From assembly GCA_003427395.1 (NCBI GenBank), contig BFEA01000097.1, positions 716,212 through 740,882 on the forward strand: DNA of 24,671 nucleotides. Direction: 5' to 3'. Positions within the stretch are counted from its first letter, which is position 1; every line of letters starts with the position of its first letter. Of the stretch, positions 19,798-24,671 are shown piece by piece. The translations under genes and the position numbers were made by a program. Under the pieces are notes generated by a model that saw only the letters and a program-made list of their open reading frames with translations, ran no database searches and was not told the origin of the DNA. The stretch comes from Chara braunii (lineage: Eukaryota; Streptophyta; Charophyceae; Charales; Characeae).

Positions 19798-19830
19798 AAT
19801 AATTTACTCAACCCCGCCTCTTTTACTTAC

Positions 19831-19997
19831 CGTATGAGAGAAATAGGGACGTGCGGGATGTGTGATGCATCTGCCGAATGACGTCGCAAGGACTGATCCA
19901 TCACCCGCCCGACACGGTGGAATACGTGTTTGTGCCTGTCATGCCCCCCATGTTGTGGTCTCTGTGTATTGCGCGGTGTGGAGGACCGGGCCGCATT
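19831..19997 (-). other. Exon-like block E (type II)
   Basis: On the minus strand the pyrimidine stretch CTCCCTCTTTTCTCTCTC with ATCGAG gives a credible acceptor before 19997. The block ends CATACG followed by GTAAGTAAAA, a strong donor, giving 167 bases. It aligns with block D through CGACGTCATT against CACGATGTCA, a TGGATSA segment and the ACCACAACATGG element. All frames over the full length carry stops or look ordinary, so coding status is open. Confidence 0.45.
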
Positions 19998-20035
19998 CTC
20001 GATGAGAGAGAAAAGAGGGAGATAGACTGGCACGG

Positions 20036-20397
20036 ACATACAAACTGGCAGTCAAACAGACAGGCACGAACAAACAGACAAATTAGTGACTGACAAACAT
20101 ACAAAAGGTGACGGAGGGACAGACAGATAGACAGACAATGACTGATAGAGAGACAAGACATAAACAAAGACAGACACAGGCAACCAGACAAACAGTGACG
20201 GACATGCAAAACAGACACGGGTAGAGACAGACAAATACAAAACAAACAGACAGACACAATCGGACAAACAATCCGAGAGACACAGTTGGACAGATGATCC
20301 GACAGACACAGTCGGATAGACGAACCGACATACACAGTTAGACAAAGAGGCAGACAAACGCGGGTAAACAAACAGACGGACACCCATAGGGGGGAGG

Positions 20398-20398
<1 letters not shown>
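20036..20398. repeat. (GACA)n-derived region with 26-bp tandem units
   Basis: Degenerate ACAGACA tetramer repeats. From 20255 there are three 26-base units (20255-20280, 20281-20306, 20307-20332) and a partial fourth, each beginning CACARTYGGA and containing a CGGA...TCCG or CGG...CCG inverted pair. The minus-strand Cys/Leu/Ser/Val frames spanning it are low-complexity artefacts. Confidence 0.85.

Positions 20399-20482
<84 letters not shown>
20399..20482. repeat. (GA)n microsatellite
   Basis: About 40 uninterrupted GA units between two (GACA)-type stretches. Confidence 0.97.
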
Positions 20483-20483
<1 letters not shown>

Positions 20484-20494
20484 AGGAAGGAAAA

Positions 20495-20606
20495 AAAGAC
20501 AAGTGCAGACAAATGCAGGCAAGAAAACAAACAGTCGGACACAGACCAGCAAACAGACAAGATAGACACAAGCAGACAGTCGTACACACGGACAGAGAGG
20601 TGGAAA
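20495..20606. repeat. (ACAG)n-derived stretch
   Basis: Degenerate GACAAGTGCAGACAAATGCAG-type units, continuing the (GACA) repeat on the far side of the GA run. On the minus strand it starts right after the donor at 20617. Confidence 0.75.
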
Positions 20607-20617
20607 GAAATACATAC

Positions 20618-20697
20618 CTGGTATTGGCGATGGTTTGCATTGGGCGACATCTTTAAGAACCTCGTTGGCCGCTGACGTCAAGAGTTGCATAACCAAT
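20618..20697 (-). other. Exon-like block B (type I)
   Basis: On the minus strand the block ends AATACCAG followed by GTATGTATTT, a strong donor. One phase reads LTSAANEVLKDVAQCKP without a stop, and KDVAQ sits where block C has EDVDP. Upstream it shares CGGCGCCCAG with block A. The acceptor is not clear, so the 5' edge is placed by alignment to C. Confidence 0.45.
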
Positions 20698-20952
20698 TAG
20701 TAGACAGATGGTAGCTATGTAAGGAGCAGGCTGGGCGCCGAGTGCCAAGTAGGGAGAAGGGCATGGGCACATATGTTGGTAATGGCGAAAGCAAGCTCTC
20801 ATTGACAATTAGTTTCAGTGATATGATTCTCCGTTGGTGTCATATTGGTGTAATGCTACTGTTTGGACATCAGGATACGATCTGGCTTCCAATGTGATTG
20901 TGCAGTCTGAATATTGTCATCTCGCTATTGCTCGTCTTTTTTGCATTAGAGA

Positions 20953-21340
20953 GAGAAGAGAAAGGGAGAAGAGAGAGAGGGAAGAGACAGTGAGACATAG
21001 ACAGACGAGACATAGACGGATACAGACAAGTGATGAGCAGACAGACAGTGACGTACAAAAAAAGACATACAGGAAACAGACAGACAAAAACAGACATGCA
21101 GACGGATAGTGACAAACGGACGAAACAGGAACAAACGTAAGGACATACCAGACAAAAACACAGACAGAAACACAAACAGAAACACAGACAGAAACACAGT
21201 CAGAAACACGAACAGAAACACATACAAAAACACAGGTAGAAACACGGACAGAAACACATATAGAACACACGGTCAGCCACACAGGCGAAACAAACGAACA
21301 AACAAACAAAGACAAACAAACAGATGGACAAACAAGGCAC
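20953..21340. repeat. (GACA)n region with 12-bp tandem units
   Basis: Degenerate ACAGACA repeats throughout. Positions 21154-21261 are nine successive 12-base units of the form ARAAACACNNNC without a length change. On the minus strand it lies downstream of the donor at 21415. Confidence 0.85.
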
Positions 21341-21415
21341 GTGCACACATAGAGATAAATAGGAACAGAGGGGGGAAGAGAAAAAAGTCGAGGGTAAGGA
21401 TGAAAGGGAACGTAC

Positions 21416-21505
21416 CTGGTTTAGGTAAGGGTCGACATCTTCATGTATTCCAGTTCGGCTGATGATGTCAACCAAGTGCGTCATCAAGTCGTAGGCTGTT
21501 GGTAA
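21416..21505 (-). other. Exon-like block C (type I), open throughout
   Basis: The minus strand has TCACACAG before and AAACCAG then GTACGTTCC after, a good acceptor/donor pair exactly 90 bases apart. It is open in one phase for 30 codons (LPTAYDLMTHLVDIIS..., ending EDVDPYLNQ). This is the best-preserved block and looks like real protein. It aligns with blocks A and B around GATGTCGMCC and the donor. I do not recognise the protein. It could be a genuine exon of a minus-strand gene extending beyond the window. Confidence 0.5.
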
Positions 21506-21726
21506 CTGTGTGACCATAGTATGAGAACCGAGAGCCAGTAGGGGAAAAACCTTGAATACTTAACATTGGTGATGATGAGAATAAACTCTCACTGACTTTA
21601 GGGATTCGGTACGTTTCCGTTGGTTGAATATGAATGCATTTTGCTCTCCGGACAGTGTAGGACTTTGTGTTTTTCAAGGTGATTTCGCAATCTGCGATTT
21701 GTTTTTCTGCCATTTCTTATTTTCTT

Positions 21727-21727
21727 A

Positions 21728-21773
<46 letters not shown>

Positions 21774-21820
21774 TTATTATTATTATTATTACTACCATTA
21801 TTATTATCATTACTATTATC
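21727..21820. repeat. (ATT)n microsatellite
   Basis: ATT triplets, perfect to about 21769 and then interrupted. It lies upstream (minus sense) of block C. Confidence 0.95.
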
Positions 21821-22079
21821 TCAGATAACTTGTGCCCTGATCGAGCCTCATGGCCGCTCTGAGTGAAGGCGGGTCTGAATGTCCGTGAGAGGCCTCTGTC
21901 TCAACATTTTCCAATGTATGTCTCAGGCAACTGCTATGCGGACCTCACTCTGGGTCTTTCCAAAAACAGCAGTGGCATCAGACAGTCGAGCTTGGGACGT
22001 GGGTTATGGCGCCTTGGACACACAACGTGAGGCCAATATAGTAAAAAAGTGCATGTGAACTAAAACGAAGGGGATGTTA

Positions 22080-22178
22080 GAGAAGAGACGAGTAGGGAGA
22101 GTGAAGGAGAAAGGTGAAGAAAGGAAAAGAGAAGGAAAAAAGGGAAGAGAAGGAGAAGGGGAAAAAAAGAAAGTGGCA
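22080..22178. repeat. GAAAAG/GGAGA purine tract
   Basis: About 100 bases nearly pure in G and A, ending just before CATTACCTC. On the minus strand CTAAATGAG then GTAATG would be a weak donor at 22187. Confidence 0.7.
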
Positions 22179-22196
22179 AGACATTACCTCATTTAG

Positions 22197-22253
22197 TGTT
22201 ATTACCATTGTTACTATTATGTATTGTTACTATTACTACTTTTATTATTATTA

Positions 22254-22296
<43 letters not shown>

Positions 22297-22301
22297 GTTA
22301 C
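22197..22301. repeat. (ATT)n microsatellite, third locus
   Basis: Interrupted ATT/ACT triplets becoming pure ATT from about 22242 to 22297. Confidence 0.95.
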
Positions 22302-22486
22302 CTATTTTTGTTATTGCTATTATTGGACATCACAGGCTTGAAATGAAGAGAATGCAAGGCATTGGAGAGGAGTGAGACATTGTCAGTATGTGATAATGCG
22401 TGCCTCCTCTATCCTCCTCCGTTCTTTTCTTTGATTGTGTTTGATAATAATTTTTACGCAGATAATCCTTATTTTGCTAACTTTAG

Positions 22487-22590
22487 GGTCTAGATAATCA
22501 AATACAATGACTAAACATGGTCAATAAACAGGACGATTATGGGAGCTCTGCCGGAGTTCAGGAGGAACTTTGGAGGCAGGGAACCATAAG
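22487..22590 (+). other. Possible plus-strand first coding exon
   Basis: TTTGCTAACTTTAG (22473-22486) combines a branch-point-like CTAAC with an acceptor AG. GAACCATAAG then GTACGC forms a donor at 22591. Inside, AAACATGG at 22512 gives an ATG (22516) followed by 25 open codons (MVNKQDDYGSSAGVQEELW...). All frames upstream of the ATG are closed, so it would be a 5' UTR plus start exon. No downstream exon was identified. Confidence 0.25.
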
Positions 22591-22825
22591 GTACGCATGA
22601 CTCGCTCCTTTTCCTTATCCCTTACTAGTTACACCTCTCTATCAGACTGCATTAATGAATGTGTGCTATACGTTTTCTTGTTTTCTTAAGAAGTAAAACT
22701 TTCAAAAAAGGGTGAATGAACATATGCATGAAATAAGGAACTTACCTGAAGCAAGGAAGGAACCTAGGAGAACCGAGAAGGAACCTAGACTAGTCTGCTT
22801 AGACTTGGGAGACAAAGCCGTGTGA

Positions 22826-23672
22826 TGGAGGTTCCCGTGGAGTCGTCACACAACTTGCATGAACTGATTAAAGAGAATGATGGGATACTCCCATGCGAAT
22901 TACCCTGTCATTCACCCGACTAAGTAACGATTTGATGAAATGTCTGATTGACTCCAATGTTGGTAACGGGAAGTTGCCGTGCGATTTTTTGGTTACCTCA
23001 CAGGCTAGATCTAAGAGGCAATCTGATACTCTCGTCTGGTATAGGGCTTCTAAACTAGGACGACTAACATAAGCAAAGGTAGTAGGAGACTCCCGTGGGG
23101 CTTTCATATGACCTATCGAACCAGACTGGAAAGAGAATTAAGTACTCACCATGTGAGTACACGAACTCCTAAGTCTAGGACGATCCGTCCGACAAAAGGA
23201 GGTTTCCCGTGGGAACTACCTTATCTCCAGTTGAATGGGCTACTTGGTATTGAAAAAGGGGTGAGAAAACAATTTCATACAAACTATTTCCGCTACTAAC
23301 TGAAATATGCATAGCGAAAGCCAAGAGGGGTGAGGACTTCCGTGGGGTCGGCATCTCTTGCTCATACACGATGCATAACCAAGATAGGTGAACAATGAGA
23401 ACAACTTAACTAAGAGTTGTTTTGTTTGATCACCTACGCATCAAACTGGTAGTAGGATAACTCTCGTAGGGTCGTCCTAAATGCTTGTTTGATCTGGAGA
23501 TCAACTAAAGAGAGAAAAAATGAGGTGATTGTGTTTGGACAGTAGAGGGATACTCCCAGGTGAGTAACGCTACTACTTGTTTGGGTATGATTGATGGATG
23601 GCATGAGTAGTTACTAACGATCTATCTGTTTAACATTGAATCAGGTTATGAAAGGCTCCCGTGGCGTCATCA
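22826..23672. repeat. Degenerate satellite with CTCCCGTGGGGTCGTC core
   Basis: The core recurs at about 22831 (TTCCCGTGGAGTCGTC), 22972 (TTGCCGTGCGAT), 23089 (ACTCCCGTGGGGCT), 23203 (TTTCCCGTGGGAACT), 23336 (ACTTCCGTGGGGTCG), 23459 (AACTCTCGTAGGGTCGTCC) and 23656 (GCTCCCGTGGCGTCATC). A second, related motif (GGATACTCCCATGYGARTWAC type) falls between them at about 22883, 23143 and 23548. The spacing of the first motif is 114-141 bases apart from the last interval. GTAGTAGGA precedes several cores. Frames here are short and not gene-like. Confidence 0.7.
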
Positions 23673-23784
23673 ACAAAAAAAATGTGAAAAAATTTCATCA
23701 AGTTTCCAGCTCGGTCGCCGCGCCGGACCAGCATTGGAACGCCGACAAATGCTGTGGCTAACCGTTGGAGCATCACCATTTTAT

Positions 23785-23875
23785 GTTTCCAACCGTTTGA
23801 TCAACACGCGGCCGACGTGTTTCCAACATTTGTTCAACGTTGGTCCAACGTCTTTCCAACACGTTTCCAACACGT
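23785..23875. repeat. CCAAC repeats with ~11-bp period
   Basis: TTCCAAC or close variants begin at 23787, 23821, 23833, 23843, 23854 and 23865. The steps are 34, 12, 10, 11 and 11 bases, close to multiples of one DNA helical turn. The consensus is TTTCCAACACG. Confidence 0.7.
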
Positions 23876-23925
23876 GTGCGTTGAAACAAAAGTGCTATCA
23901 GGTTCCCATGACTGAAGTTGAGTAC

Positions 23926-23976
23926 TGCGGGCCAATTTAGGCACAATCGCATTGAATCCACTTGAATTGGCCCGCA
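23926..23976. repeat. 12-bp perfect inverted repeat
   Basis: TGCGGGCCAATT at 23926-23937 and AATTGGCCCGCA at 23965-23976 are exact reverse complements around a 27-base spacer. CAATTGTCAAC follows at once, and GTCAACAATTGT appears about 36 bases later, hinting at a nested element end. Confidence 0.75.
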
Positions 23977-24114
23977 ATTGTCAACTGGTGGGTTTAGAGG
24001 AGGTGCGCGGGTCAACAATTGTGAACGCGCGCCGAATACATCAAAAAATTGGAGCCCACGAAAGAGGGTCGCACCCCCGGGCAAAGGAAGATGAGGCAGG
24101 TCGTAGTTGAAGGC

Positions 24115-24134
24115 CCGCGGAGCTCCCTCCGCGG
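24115..24134. other. Perfect 8-bp GC hairpin
   Basis: CCGCGGAG (24115-24122) and CTCCGCGG (24127-24134) flank a four-base CTCC loop. No T-run follows immediately, so I do not call it a terminator. Confidence 0.65.
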
Positions 24135-24285
24135 ACGATTCTGAATCCTGCTGCATGCGCAGTGATGCGCTCGAGCCTCGGAAGGGGCGAACGGTTCACG
24201 ACTGTTTGTTCTGCGTGGAATGAGATGGTGCCCATGCAAAGGAACTGCCCCCCGCACTTTCTCCTTTGTGCACATCGCAAAAAAA

Positions 24286-24671
24286 CCCTGAAAGGAAAAA
24301 AAAAACAAAAAAAAACAAAAAACAAAAAAGAAACAGAAAACCAGGTAGGCGAAGGGAAAACGCCGACGACTACATAATGTGACGGAACGACCTCCTTGTG
24401 GTTGGTCCACCCACGCTCCCATGCCCATCGCCCCCTTTTTTATTTTTTTGTTTTTTCTTTTTTTCCCCGAAATTGATCGCGCCTCAGAGTAAGGACGTAT
24501 CCCTCGAAGGCGGTGTCGTCGCTGCGTGGTCCGGACTCACCAAATACGATGTACGGCGTTGTGCTGCAGGGCGGGGGAAATTATGTCCCCTGGTAAAAAA
24601 ACATGCGTCGCTTCCCTGATCCCCGTCGTTTATTATTAAAATGTTTTTTTTTTTTTTTTTTTTCTGCGTGT
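24286..24671. other. A-rich and T-rich low complexity; no gene supported
   Basis: A-rich AAAAC units at 24296-24330, T-rich TTTTTGTTTTTTC at 24436-24462 and a T run of about 21 at 24643-24663. A possible minus-strand donor (TTTG then GTGAGTCC) lies at about 24540. I see no gene. Confidence 0.55.

Noticed and set aside
19371-19881. Poly-Tyr and poly-Ile open frames
   Set aside because: Direct translation of the (ATT)n microsatellite.
20255-21340. CRISPR-like array
   Set aside because: The units are contiguous tandem repeats with no unique spacers, in eukaryotic-looking DNA.
19901-21348. Long Cys/Leu/Val/Ser-rich minus-strand open frames (up to 249 codons) resembling membrane proteins
   Set aside because: Produced by (GACA)n and (GA)n repeats. 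The apparent hydrophobicity is a repeat artefact, and the frames cross candidate splice sites.

Overview
This looks like nuclear DNA from a repeat-rich, gene-poor eukaryote. The evidence is long microsatellites ((GA)n, (GT)n, (AAG)n, (ATT)n, (GACA)n), decayed transposons, GT-AG type splice signals and a run of Ns marking a scaffold gap. No intact host gene is visible. The sequence does not identify the species, and I do not guess a clade.

Layout. 1-2300: microsatellites, a long purine tract, a cluster of ACGT motifs, a 119-bp fold-back element and an 80-bp tandem duplication. 2393-2961: a decayed coding remnant of an unknown family, with a possible relative at 11896-12733. 3938-8221: the clearest object, a nearly full-length but dead Helitron Rep/helicase gene. 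It can be read from an N-terminal zinc-finger-like segment through the HUH and two-tyrosine Rep motifs to the Pif1-type helicase motifs. It carries many in-frame stops and two frame changes. 8226-9567: a Ser/Thr/Pro-rich duplicated linker and an unrecognised downstream domain of similar base composition, probably part of the same element.

9570-11750: purine microsatellites, a run of short perfect hairpins, a hammerhead-ribozyme-like core (11263-11299) and GTTCG-S-GCGAAC palindromes on both sides of the assembly gap (11533-11648). 11896-13665: decayed coding DNA, ending in a Gag-like remnant with an Arg-Gly box and a mutated CCHC zinc knuckle. 14000-17580: mostly featureless, with one local direct duplication and a degenerate ~50-bp repeat. 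17590-17675 (minus): a tRNA-like promoter remnant, probably from a SINE.

18200-21800: microsatellites interleaved with at least five short unique blocks. Read on the minus strand, each ends in a good 5' splice site followed at once by a pyrimidine-rich or microsatellite intron start. The blocks resemble one another and fall into two types, so this looks like a decayed tandem array of duplicated exons. 22826-23672: a degenerate satellite built around CTCCCGTGGGG, period about 115-140 bp with a weaker half-period. 23700-24671: an ~11-bp-periodic CCAAC repeat, two perfect inverted repeats and homopolymer runs.

Apart from the Helitron and its tail, the elements do not form a working pathway. The window is best read as layered transposon and tandem-duplication debris, possibly within or beside a minus-strand multi-exon gene.
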